DNA of 43,988 nucleotides from a virus, in the IMG/VR virus record IMGVR_UViG_3300010151_006521, positions 1 to 43,988 of that record. One strand, given 5' to 3'. Position 1 is the stretch's first letter. Each line of letters opens with the position of its first letter. The notes beneath the pieces were generated by a model that saw only the letters and a list, made by a program, of their open reading frames with translations, was not told the origin of the DNA and searched no databases. Made by a program: the position numbers and the translations under genes. Positions 34,711 to 41,586 of this stretch are shown here, in pieces.

Positions 34711-36555
34711 ATGAACAATCAATTCATTCTCAACTGGCAGGCCATTGGCGTCGATGACGACCGGGCCCGATTCATCAACAGCCGCATCGACAAGCGCCTT
34801 GGCTCCAAGGTCTGGCGCCGAAGGGGCAAGCTCCAAACATGGTTCCCTCAGGCCAAGGGCGAGGCCCGGGAGGCGCATGAGATTCTGCAAGCTGCCACCC
34901 TTGGCCTCCTCCGGAAGGACGAGCTGCAAAACCTGCAAGACCTTGAGCCTGAGCCTGAGCCTGAGCCTGAGCAGCCCGGCCAGCCCGGCGAGGAGGAGGG
35001 CCCGGAGGGCCAGCCCGGTGAGCCTCAGCCCGGTGAGGGCGAGGGAGAGGGAGAGCCCGGTGAGGGCGAGGGCCAAGGCGACCAGCCCGGTGAGGGCGAG
35101 GGCGAGGGAGACCAGCCCGGTGAGGGCGAGGGCCAAGGCGACCAGCCCGGTGAGGGCGAGGGCGAGGGAGACCAGCCCGGTGAGGGAGAGGGCGAGGGAG
35201 ACCAGCCCGGTGAGGGAGAGGGCGAGCAGCCTGAGCCCGAAGAGGGAGAGCTGACCGGGGAGCAGCAGGAAGCCAGCGAAAACGGCGAGGCCACCAAGGG
35301 CGGGGGCGGAAACCCCAACCATGGGGCCCATGTTGATGACGCGGCAATCTTGCAAGCTATCAACAGTCTCGCGAGCGGCTCCGGCGACCCCATCTGGGCG
35401 CCCGGCGAGGAGATCACTGAGGCGGCTACCAAAGCCTCCTTCAGCTACTGGCGCCAGAACCTGAGCAGGCTGGTCAATAGGCTCAGACGCAACGCATTGG
35501 CTATCGCCCGGAACAAGTGCAAGCGGTACCAACGCTCCGGGCGGCTCGACCTGAAGGACCCCGTCCGGATCGCGACTGACTCGCCCTACTGCTTCCAGCG
35601 GAAGTTGCGGGGGACCAACCGCCGGGTGGCCGTGGCCACCATGATGGACTACAGCGGGTCCATGCAGGGCTCGACCAAGTTTCGGGGGGAGGCCGCTGCC
35701 AAGCGGCTCATCACTACCCTGCGCCGCGTAGGGCTCACTGAGGAGGCCGCTGAGTTTGCCAAGGTTCTCCAGAGCCCGGCTGGCGACCTTGGATGGGAGC
35801 CATGCCTCAGCGTCCACATGAACGGCTCACACGCCTTTGGCAACCGGGCTGGCCTGAGCCATGGCAAGAGCGAGGACAGCAAGGGGGGCCACCGCGTCTA
35901 CCTGTCTATCAACAAGGGCCACGAGAGCTACCAGTGCACCGTGAACGAGCCAGTGCTCGCGCAGCGGCTCGCCGCCCTCTTCCAGCGCCTCCACGGCCAG
36001 TGGATCGGGGCCAACCTGATCCGCCGGGCATTTGAGAAATGCGGAATTGCCAACTATTGGGGAGCGTTCACAGGCGACAGCCACAAGGTCAAGGGCTGGA
36101 ATGACAGGGGCCTCATCAATCCCCCAACCGTCAAGAGCCTTGGGAACTCCACCTGCACCGCGTCAGCCATGAGGGCGGCGGTCAGGGAGCTGAGGACGCG
36201 CCGGGAAGAGCGCCGCATCGCGGTCATTTTCTCTGACGGGTCCTTCGGAGTAAGGACCGCCACCAGCGACAACGCAGGGAATGCCTCAGCGAACAAGCCC
36301 GGCGAGGGAGAGTTCAAGACCGCCATGGAATTCTGCAAGGAGGCATGGTCCGAGGGCATCGAAGTCTACTACATCGGCATCCATGTCTCCGACAGCGAGA
36401 TCGCCAGCGCCGAGTCCATCCTTGGCAAAGGACACGCGGCGGGAGTGACCGACATTGCAACTGAGCTTCCCGCTCTCCTCGACTCCATCATCGGGATGGA
36501 CGAAAGGGACCTCCGCAAGACAGCGGACGGCAAGGGCTACAAGCTCAAGAGGTAG
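34711..36555 (+). CDS. CobT-like von Willebrand factor A protein
   Basis: A 614-residue protein. I start it at ATG 34711 (MNNQFILNW); the longer frame would add hairpin-derived sequence. The N-terminal ~75 residues are helical, residues about 80-190 are a Pro/Glu/Gly/Gln tandem-repeat linker (EPEPEPEQPGQ), and the C-terminal half is a vWA domain with the MIDAS motif D313-Y-S315-G-S317-M and a later IFSDGSFG strand (about residue 507). An acidic linker plus C-terminal vWA is the plan of CobT. It forms a two-gene unit with the upstream MoxR/CobS-like ATPase. Together they may act as a AAA+/vWA remodelling machine; the substrate is unknown. Confidence 0.85.
   Translation: MNNQFILNWQAIGVDDDRARFINSRIDKRLGSKVWRRRGKLQTWFPQAKGEAREAHEILQAATLGLLRKDELQNLQDLEPEPEPEPEQPGQPGEEEGPEGQPGEPQPGEGEGEGEPGEGEGQGDQPGEGEGEGDQPGEGEGQGDQPGEGEGEGDQPGEGEGEGDQPGEGEGEQPEPEEGELTGEQQEASENGEATKGGGGNPNHGAHVDDAAILQAINSLASGSGDPIWAPGEEITEAATKASFSYWRQNLSRLVNRLRRNALAIARNKCKRYQRSGRLDLKDPVRIATDSPYCFQRKLRGTNRRVAVATMMDYSGSMQGSTKFRGEAAAKRLITTLRRVGLTEEAAEFAKVLQSPAGDLGWEPCLSVHMNGSHAFGNRAGLSHGKSEDSKGGHRVYLSINKGHESYQCTVNEPVLAQRLAALFQRLHGQWIGANLIRRAFEKCGIANYWGAFTGDSHKVKGWNDRGLINPPTVKSLGNSTCTASAMRAAVRELRTRREERRIAVIFSDGSFGVRTATSDNAGNASANKPGEGEFKTAMEFCKEAWSEGIEVYYIGIHVSDSEIASAESILGKGHAAGVTDIATELPALLDSIIGMDERDLRKTADGKGYKLKR
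35053..35229 (+). repeat. 30-bp tandem repeat in the CobT-like gene
   Basis: About six imperfect 30-bp units beginning near CAGCCCGGTGAG, most with a clear 30-bp period from 35083, coding QPGEGEGEGD-type decapeptides. Two unit versions alternate (GGCCAAGGCGAC and GGCGAGGGAGAC), giving a 60-bp higher-order period. Acidic linker between the two halves of the vWA protein; prone to copy-number change. Confidence 0.9.
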
Positions 36556-36576
36556 CCCCTCCGGGGGGGGCGGAAA

Positions 36577-36607
36577 GAGCCCGGGGGATATACCAGCCCC
36601 CGGGCTC
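36577..36607 (+). terminator. 11-bp GC hairpin after the vWA gene
   Basis: GAGCCCGGGGG and CCCCCGGGCTC enclose a 9-base loop ATATACCAG, directly after a CCCTCCGGGGGG motif. There is no T tract, so it is more likely a transcript-stabilising or pausing hairpin than a full intrinsic terminator. Confidence 0.5.
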
Positions 36608-36676
36608 TCAACAACATCAACATCATGAGCAGGGCCTTCCAGCCCGGCTGCTTAAAAACGAAACCATACCAGAACC

Positions 36677-36892
36677 ATGAGCGCAACACCAAATTGCAAC
36701 AACGATGATAGCTGCCCCGAATGCGGGGAGACTGGCAACGAAGGAGAGCTTTGCTCTACCTGCCTGCCCGAGGGCCCCCAGTGGACCAACGAGGACTGGA
36801 GAGAATTTTATGCTGACGACCGCATCAACGACGGCGAGAGCCCTGACGGGCCGAGATATTTAGATGCCAGTAAACCCAACCCAACCGACTAG
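36677..36892 (+). CDS. Small zinc-ribbon protein
   Basis: A 71-residue protein with C13-x2-C16 and C26-x2-C29, a compact zinc ribbon, then an acidic aromatic segment (WTNEDWREFYADD). Many phages encode such proteins as nucleic-acid or polymerase-binding factors; no specific target can be inferred. The leader is A/C-rich without Shine-Dalgarno. The stop lies 2 bp before the next ATG. Confidence 0.7.
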   Translation: MSATPNCNNDDSCPECGETGNEGELCSTCLPEGPQWTNEDWREFYADDRINDGESPDGPRYLDASKPNPTD

Positions 36893-36894
36893 CT

Positions 36895-37395
36895 ATGGAA
36901 ACTCAATCCGAAACATTGCAACCTACTTGCAAGCAGGAGAGGAGCCTAGCTCTTCTGGGCTGGGATTGGACAAACTCCGCCTTGCGCGACCGCCGGGTGG
37001 AGAGGGAGGAAGAGCCCTCCCCGCCCGACCATGAGCAAATCTTGGAGGAGGCGGCGATTCTGGCCACCCGTGAGCCCTACGGGCTGGCCCTCGTAAGGAT
37101 CAACCCCACAAAGGCCTACATTGGGCCCTACGTTGTCCGTAGGCGGCGAGCAGGGGGGCCATGGTTCCTTCGGTTCCGGAGGAGGATACTCACCTCAGAG
37201 AGCGTCGAGGTTCTCTTTTATCGCCTTGTGAAGGTGCTTGATCAGGACCCCATCGTTACCAAGGAGGGCATCACCCATGACGCCGTCCTTCCCGCCCAGC
37301 GCAAAAATCGGGCAGATTGCGACGATCCCGAGCTAGAGTCCTACGAATGGAATCGCAGTAGATGCCGTTATTGGGAACACTCACTAACTCAATAA
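36895..37395 (+). CDS. Unknown 166-residue protein
   Basis: Not recognised. An Arg/Glu-rich front (ALRDRRVEREEEPS) is followed by an alpha/beta stretch with strand-rich centre (YGLALVRINPTKAYIGPYVV, FLRFRRRILTSESVEVLF). The C-terminus has scattered Cys and aromatic residues. Basic patches could bind nucleic acid. It is coupled to the zinc-ribbon gene upstream and followed by a 221-bp structured intergenic region. Confidence 0.6.
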   Translation: METQSETLQPTCKQERSLALLGWDWTNSALRDRRVEREEEPSPPDHEQILEEAAILATREPYGLALVRINPTKAYIGPYVVRRRRAGGPWFLRFRRRILTSESVEVLFYRLVKVLDQDPIVTKEGITHDAVLPAQRKNRADCDDPELESYEWNRSRCRYWEHSLTQ

Positions 37396-37420
37396 ACTTT
37401 CTGGCCCTTGCAATATCAGC

Positions 37421-37561
37421 TTGGGCATGACGCCCCGCCCGGGGGATAGTACCGGGACTGGCCGACGTAGCTCAGGCCAGATTAAACACCCGCGCTACGA
37501 GGAGATGCCCCCGCCTCTCCCATGCAGGGTATGACGCCGCCAAGCGCGTCTGCCCCGCATG
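37421..37561 (+). ncRNA. Structured RNA with H-type pseudoknot
   Basis: Inside a 221-bp gene-free gap. Hairpin GGGC/GCCC (37423-37435) and CCCGG/CCGGG (37438-37456) precede a pseudoknot: stem 1 CTGGCC (37458-37463) with GGCCAG (37475-37480); stem 2 CGTAGC in its loop (37466-37471) with GCTACG (37494-37499); loops of 2, 3 and 13 bases, the last A-rich (ATTAAACACCCGC). A 41-base hairpin CATGC...GCATG with inner GACGC/GCGTC follows (37521-37561). The layout recalls small pseudoknot riboswitches, but I match no known class. It precedes the gene at 37617. Confidence 0.5.
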
Positions 37562-37616
37562 TATAACCAACCCGGAAAAAGGGGGGCAACAACTTCAACC
37601 CAACCAACCAACCATC

Positions 37617-37847
37617 ATGAAATTACAAGAATTCCTCAACGAACTCAGCCGCGCATCCTCCTGCCAGCACGGGCGCACCCGGGGCCCGTATGTGTATGTG
37701 CAACTTTGCAGGCACCTCGAAAAGCTCCACGCGGAGATCCAAAAGAACCCCCGCTTCGCAGACGCATTAGCGGAGGAGAAGCATTATGAAATTTTGAAGC
37801 AGGAAAGCATCAAGGCATTTGACGAAGGCCAACAACCAACCAAGTAG
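37617..37847 (+). CDS. Small helical protein behind pseudoknot leader
   Basis: A 76-residue charged helical protein (MKLQEFLNELSRASSCQHG; EKLHAEIQKNPRFADALAEE). Not recognised. The leader ends in a CCAACC repeat tract (CAACCCAACCAACCAACC) and ATG without Shine-Dalgarno. If the upstream RNA is a regulatory element, this gene and the operon to 40903 are its likely targets. Confidence 0.6.
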   Translation: MKLQEFLNELSRASSCQHGRTRGPYVYVQLCRHLEKLHAEIQKNPRFADALAEEKHYEILKQESIKAFDEGQQPTK

Positions 37848-37861
37848 AAAGAACCAAGACC

Positions 37862-38167
37862 ATGGGATATTACAACACCAACACGCCAGCAGAGAGGATT
37901 GAACCCAAGTTCCTTCCTGACACCATCACCGCAACGCCAGCAGCCGTCGAGGCTATTGATCAGGAGAAAGCCGCCGAGCTTCTCTTTCGTCACCTCGTAG
38001 GCGATTGGGGCAATGTGGACGACCACGACCACAAGGTCAACGAGCAGGCCCTCGCCAGCAACGAGCGGCTTATGTCCGTATTCAAGTCAGATGAGCATCC
38101 TACCATCTGGATCATCACCGAGCGCGGTCATGAGATCACGACAATCCTCACTCCCAACGACTACTAA
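37862..38167 (+). CDS. Conserved small 'plasmid-related' type protein
   Basis: A 101-residue protein. The pattern DTITATPAAVEAI, then LLFRHLVGDWGNVDDHDHKV, ERLMSVFKSDEH and WIITERGHEITTIL resembles a widespread family of about 100 residues found on plasmids, phages and in bacterial genomes, often called a plasmid-related protein; its function is unknown. An alpha/beta fold is likely. It lies 3 bp before the SNF2 helicase, so it may be an accessory of it. Confidence 0.65.
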   Translation: MGYYNTNTPAERIEPKFLPDTITATPAAVEAIDQEKAAELLFRHLVGDWGNVDDHDHKVNEQALASNERLMSVFKSDEHPTIWIITERGHEITTILTPNDY

Positions 38168-38170
38168 GTC

Positions 38171-40330
38171 ATGAGCCTTACGCTACCAACCGGGGTTGCA
38201 ACACCCCTCCCCCTCCCCTCGTTCTCCCTTAGTTGGGAGGACAAGGGCGAGGTGAACACACGACAGGGGCCCCGGCACCTGTTCGTCTCCCCCATGCCTG
38301 ACGGCTGGTGGGACTACTGGAAGCTCCACAAGGACGCCCTGAAGAAGCAGGGGTTCTCTTGCGGCAAAGATGATAGCGGCGCGTGGCAGGTCACCTGCTG
38401 GCTCGTCCCGGCCAACTCAGCGCCCAAGGCAAACTACAGCGAGATCCTCTTGGAGTTGTCTCGCTCTGACAAGCCTGCCATGGGAGCGCCTGAGCCCGGG
38501 GTCCTGTTCCCGAAAGAGGTGACCCCCTACCCCTACCAGCTATCCGGAATCGAATACGCTTGTGCCCGGCCCCGGGTCATCATTGGAGATGACATGGGAT
38601 TGGGCAAGACGGTGCAAGCCATTGGGGTTTGCAATTCGTCCAAGGCGGAAAACATTCTGATCGTTTGCCCGGCATCTCTCCGCCTCAACTGGGGCGAGGA
38701 GTTGCAAAAGTTTGGGATGAGCCTGCCTGCGCCCTACCCGGTGCTTGCCAAGGCCGACATCCCGGGCATCGCCAACGAGAGAGCGGTGATCATCAGCTAT
38801 GATCTCATGGCCCTCCCGGCGGCTCAGAAACTTCTGAGGGACCGCGAGTGGGATGTCCTGATCGCGGACGAGGCTCACTACCTCAAGAACAAGACAACCA
38901 AGCGAGCCACTGGCCTGCTTGGTCTGCCTCCCCGCGCTAGGTCCAAGACTCCCGCCCCTAAGGAGCCTATCCCGGCCAAGCGATACCTGCTCCTGACCGG
39001 GACCCCGGTTAGCAACAGGCCCGAGGACTTCTGGAACCTGCTGCGCTTTTGTGCCCCGGAGCATTTCGGGGCGTGGAGCAGGTTTGCAATCCGATTCTGT
39101 GATGCTCGCCGCGTCCCGTTTGGATCGGGTTGGGACACCAGCGGATCAAGCAACTTGCAAGAGTTGCAAACCATGGCCCGGGGAACCTGCATGGTGAGGC
39201 GCCTGAAAAAGGATGTTCTCAAGCAGCTCCCGGCCAAGACCAGAAAGATCGTCTCGCTCCCAACCCCGGTGGAAACCATTCGGGAACTGGATGCGCTCAC
39301 GCTGGACTACAAGACCAGCGAGAAAACGGTCGCGATTGCAAAGCAAAAGCTGGCCGAGGCCAAGAGCGCCGGGAATGCAGAGACCATGGCCTACGCCGTG
39401 GACTCGCTCCGCTCTGCCGAAACCGCCCTGTTCACCGAAACCAGCAAGGTGCGTAAGCACATTGGCCTATCCAAGGTCGATGTGGCCGTGGATCATATCC
39501 GCAACGCGCTGGATGCAGGGGGCAAGGTGATCGTAGGGGCCCACCACAAGGACGTTATTGCTAGACTCAAGAGCGCCCTCAAGGACTTCAGCCCCGTAGT
39601 GGTGACCGGGGACACCCCTCCTGTGAAGCGGCATGAGGCCGTGCAGTCATTCCAGAACGATCCCAAGGCAAGAGTGTTCATTGGTAACATCCTCGCCGCC
39701 GGGACCGGGCTCACACTGACCGCCGCTCCTCATGTCATCATCGTGGAGCCTGATTGGGTCCCCTCCAACAATGCTCAGTTTGAGGACCGCGCTCACCGCA
39801 TTGGGCAAAAGAGCCCGGTGCTGATTGAGTATCTTGCAATGGAGCAGACCATCGACATCCAGATCCTACGGGCCAACGCCCGAAAGCTGGATGTGATTGA
39901 ACAGGCCATAGACAACGAGGGGGATGCCGACCTTAACCCAAGGGACATCAACTATGGTCCCAAGGGCCCGGCAGAGCCCACGCGGTCCGTGGCAGCGCGA
40001 GAGCAGGATGATAGCGACCAGCGGAAGCGCAAGATGGCAGCAATGAAACTCGGGCAGAGCCTCTCTCCCGGGGAGATCATGTTGGCCCACACTTGCGTCA
40101 GGCACGTTGCAAAAATGGATGGCGACCACGCCACCGCTCGCAACGATGTTGGATTCAACAAGATGGATTCCGAATATGGTGGCCGTCTTGCCAGAAAACG
40201 TCTAGAGAACTTGACCGACTTTGAAAAAGGCCGGGTGGCCTCTCTGGCTTGGAAGTATCGCAGGCAATGTGACCCCGCATGGGTGGCCCAACTAAGGGAC
40301 CCCAAAGCATCTAACCCCACAAAGCCATGA
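38171..40330 (+). CDS. SNF2-family helicase-like ATPase
   Basis: A 719-residue superfamily 2 protein. Motif I D141-M-G-L-G-K146-T147, motif II D233-E-A-H236, motif III LLTGTPVSNRPEDFW, and the C-terminal lobe with VFIGNILAAGTGLTLTAA and motif VI R540-A-H-R-I-G-Q546. The DMGLGKT and RIGQ forms place it in the SNF2/SMARCAL1 group, which moves along double-stranded DNA and remodels forks or displaces proteins rather than unwinding. A central helical insert (about 370-430) and an unrecognised C-terminal part follow. In phages it probably supports replication or recombination. The stop overlaps the next ATG (ATGA). Confidence 0.9.
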   Translation: MSLTLPTGVATPLPLPSFSLSWEDKGEVNTRQGPRHLFVSPMPDGWWDYWKLHKDALKKQGFSCGKDDSGAWQVTCWLVPANSAPKANYSEILLELSRSDKPAMGAPEPGVLFPKEVTPYPYQLSGIEYACARPRVIIGDDMGLGKTVQAIGVCNSSKAENILIVCPASLRLNWGEELQKFGMSLPAPYPVLAKADIPGIANERAVIISYDLMALPAAQKLLRDREWDVLIADEAHYLKNKTTKRATGLLGLPPRARSKTPAPKEPIPAKRYLLLTGTPVSNRPEDFWNLLRFCAPEHFGAWSRFAIRFCDARRVPFGSGWDTSGSSNLQELQTMARGTCMVRRLKKDVLKQLPAKTRKIVSLPTPVETIRELDALTLDYKTSEKTVAIAKQKLAEAKSAGNAETMAYAVDSLRSAETALFTETSKVRKHIGLSKVDVAVDHIRNALDAGGKVIVGAHHKDVIARLKSALKDFSPVVVTGDTPPVKRHEAVQSFQNDPKARVFIGNILAAGTGLTLTAAPHVIIVEPDWVPSNNAQFEDRAHRIGQKSPVLIEYLAMEQTIDIQILRANARKLDVIEQAIDNEGDADLNPRDINYGPKGPAEPTRSVAAREQDDSDQRKRKMAAMKLGQSLSPGEIMLAHTCVRHVAKMDGDHATARNDVGFNKMDSEYGGRLARKRLENLTDFEKGRVASLAWKYRRQCDPAWVAQLRDPKASNPTKP

Positions 40331-40710
40331 ACCTGTCCCCCCAATCCCGCGAGGTGATCAGCCAAATCGGGCACAGCCTCGCTGATATGTTCACTCAGCG
40401 GTTCACGCCCTTGCAAATCCTGATCCTTGTCGAGATCCGTCACGCGGAGGCGGGTCTTGGCAAGGGGCAGCACCTCTTTGCAAATTCCACCCGGAAGAGC
40501 ATAGAGGAGCTATACAGGGGCAAAAGCATCGCCCCCCCAACCCGTCAAGCCTTCTGGGATGCGTTCTACGCATTGCAACAACAGGGGCTTTTATACATTG
40601 CGCCCCACAAAACGGGCACAAGCAAGAGGGCCCTTGCCCTCACCGCAAAAGCGGTGAATTTATTCACCTACCCAAAATCAATCCACCCATTCAAGAACCA
40701 TGGAAAATAA
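40327..40710 (+). CDS. Possible winged-helix protein coupled to SNF2
   Basis: A 127-residue helical protein (SREVISQIGHSLADMF; PLQILILVEIRHAEAG; RQAFWDAFYALQQQGLLYIA) whose last part, helix-helix-strand (GLLYIAPHKTGTSKRALAL), has the feel of a winged-helix domain. It overlaps the helicase gene by 4 bp and the following zinc gene by 11 bp. A DNA-binding partner of the helicase is plausible, not shown. Confidence 0.55.
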   Translation: MNLSPQSREVISQIGHSLADMFTQRFTPLQILILVEIRHAEAGLGKGQHLFANSTRKSIEELYRGKSIAPPTRQAFWDAFYALQQQGLLYIAPHKTGTSKRALALTAKAVNLFTYPKSIHPFKNHGK

Positions 40711-40903
40711 CAAAACGAAAGAGATCGAAACCCTCAACGAGAAAAAGACTTGCTGCATTTGCAGTGAGGACTTCACCGAATGGGGCAATAACCCCGACCC
40801 TGTGAAGTCATTTGACGAAGGCCCGTGCTGCAATTCTTGCAACGACCTCCATGTCATTCCCGCTAGGTTGCGTTCCCTCCAATTATCGCCGTTGAAAAAA
40901 TAA
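40700..40903 (+). CDS. Small zinc-binding protein
   Basis: A 67-residue protein with C18-x2-C21 and C44-x2-C47, spaced for a treble-clef or ribbon fold, and basic ends. It starts within the preceding gene (ATG 40700) and is the last gene before the 25-bp hairpin terminator. Role unknown; a nucleic-acid or protein adaptor is typical. Confidence 0.65.
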   Translation: MENNKTKEIETLNEKKTCCICSEDFTEWGNNPDPVKSFDEGPCCNSCNDLHVIPARLRSLQLSPLKK

Positions 40904-40969
40904 TGCTTGCGGCCTGCCCGGCCCCCGGGTAGATGTGTCGCCAGCATGATTACCTTCAGCTTTATACAG

Positions 40970-41055
40970 AGCCCCCTCGGGGTCGCCTGTCGCATGATCC
41001 GTTCGCGGGTCAAACTCATGCTTATGCGACAGGCGATCCCGGGGGGGCTTTTTTT
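40970..41055 (+). terminator. Very long hairpin terminator
   Basis: A 25-bp stem (40970-40994 with 41025-41049) contains only two wobble pairs and no mismatch. Its 30-base loop carries an inner hairpin TGATCCG-TTCG-CGGGTCA, and the stem is followed by seven T (41049-41055). It is much longer than a normal intrinsic terminator and closes the plus-strand unit 32594-40903. The other strand has no T tract, so it acts in one direction. Confidence 0.9.
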
Positions 41056-41078
41056 GTGCCGTGATTGAGAGGTTCATG

Positions 41079-41366
41079 GCGAGGTAGCGCGGTCGCCTTT
41101 GATAGCTGCGCGGGACACGGGACGCTTTACCGCATAGGGAGGCCTCTCGTCCCCTCTCCCGGGCTTGGACCCCGCGAGAGGATGAATCCTCAGCTTGCGC
41201 TTCGGCGCAGGGGGACGCAATGGATGGCTCGGGAGTGTAAAGCGATTTGATCGCATGGCTGGCCCGAACGATGGTCATCGTTGCGCGGAATCGTAATCGA
41301 CCGACCGCCATACGGCGCAAAATTATCCGCTGCTTCCCTATAGTTTCCAGAGGGGGACTATAGGGG
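41079..41366 (+). ncRNA. Candidate structured non-coding RNA
   Basis: A gene-free stretch with several hairpins: GGGACG/CGTCCC, CTCTC/GAGAG (41154-41180), GAGGA-TGAA-TCCTC, TGCGC-TTCG-GCGCA with a stable UUCG loop (41196-41209), a long-range pair CGCTTTAC (41123-41130) with GTAAAGCG (41237-41244) closing them, AACGAT/ATCGTT (41267-41282) and CCCTATAGT/ACTATAGGG (41336-41365). A multibranched RNA fits; no known class is recognised. No promoter or terminator flanks it clearly, apart from the sigma70-like promoter downstream. Confidence 0.4.
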
Positions 41367-41515
41367 GAGCTGCGAATCCCACTCCCTCCCACCTCCGGTG
41401 CAAAACCTAGCCGCTGCCGCCCGGCAGATGATGATACCTTCATTCTGTGTCCACCCATTTTTTGGGGAGGCAATGCTCATAACGTGGGAAAAGTGAAGAA
41501 ACTTCCAAATAGTGC

Positions 41516-41544
41516 TTGATATTAATTGAGCCCCTGTTTATACG
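41516..41544 (+). promoter_or_regulatory. Sigma70-like promoter for the 41587 gene
   Basis: TTGATA (41516-41521) and TATACG (41539-41544), 17 bp apart, in an AT-rich stretch 43 bp before the ATG at 41587. Five and four of six bases match the consensus hexamers. It stands after the big terminator, as expected for a separate transcription unit. Confidence 0.6.
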
Positions 41545-41586
41545 GTATCCCAACAACTGACTACAACATCTAGAGCCCTATTTCCA

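Noticed and set aside
35053-35229. 30-bp regular repeats considered as a CRISPR array
   Set aside because: There are no spacers; the units are contiguous and code decapeptides in frame.
34702-35817. A 371-codon open frame on the minus strand opposite the CobT-like gene
   Set aside because: It mirrors the 30-bp coding repeats and gives Leu/Ala/Gly low-complexity protein; the plus-strand vWA protein is clearly the real gene.
33060-36555. Cobaltochelatase (cobalamin synthesis) role for the CobS/CobT-like pair
   Set aside because: No CobN or other cobalamin gene is in the window; the AAA+/vWA pairing alone does not show chelatase function.
37458-37499. tRNA-like GTAGCTCAG string
   Set aside because: No T-arm consensus, no acceptor stem and wrong spacing; the bases are better used in the pseudoknot.
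40883-41473. A 196-codon minus-strand frame across the terminator
   Set aside because: It runs through the 25-bp terminator hairpin and its protein is Arg/Pro/Ser-rich with no family features.
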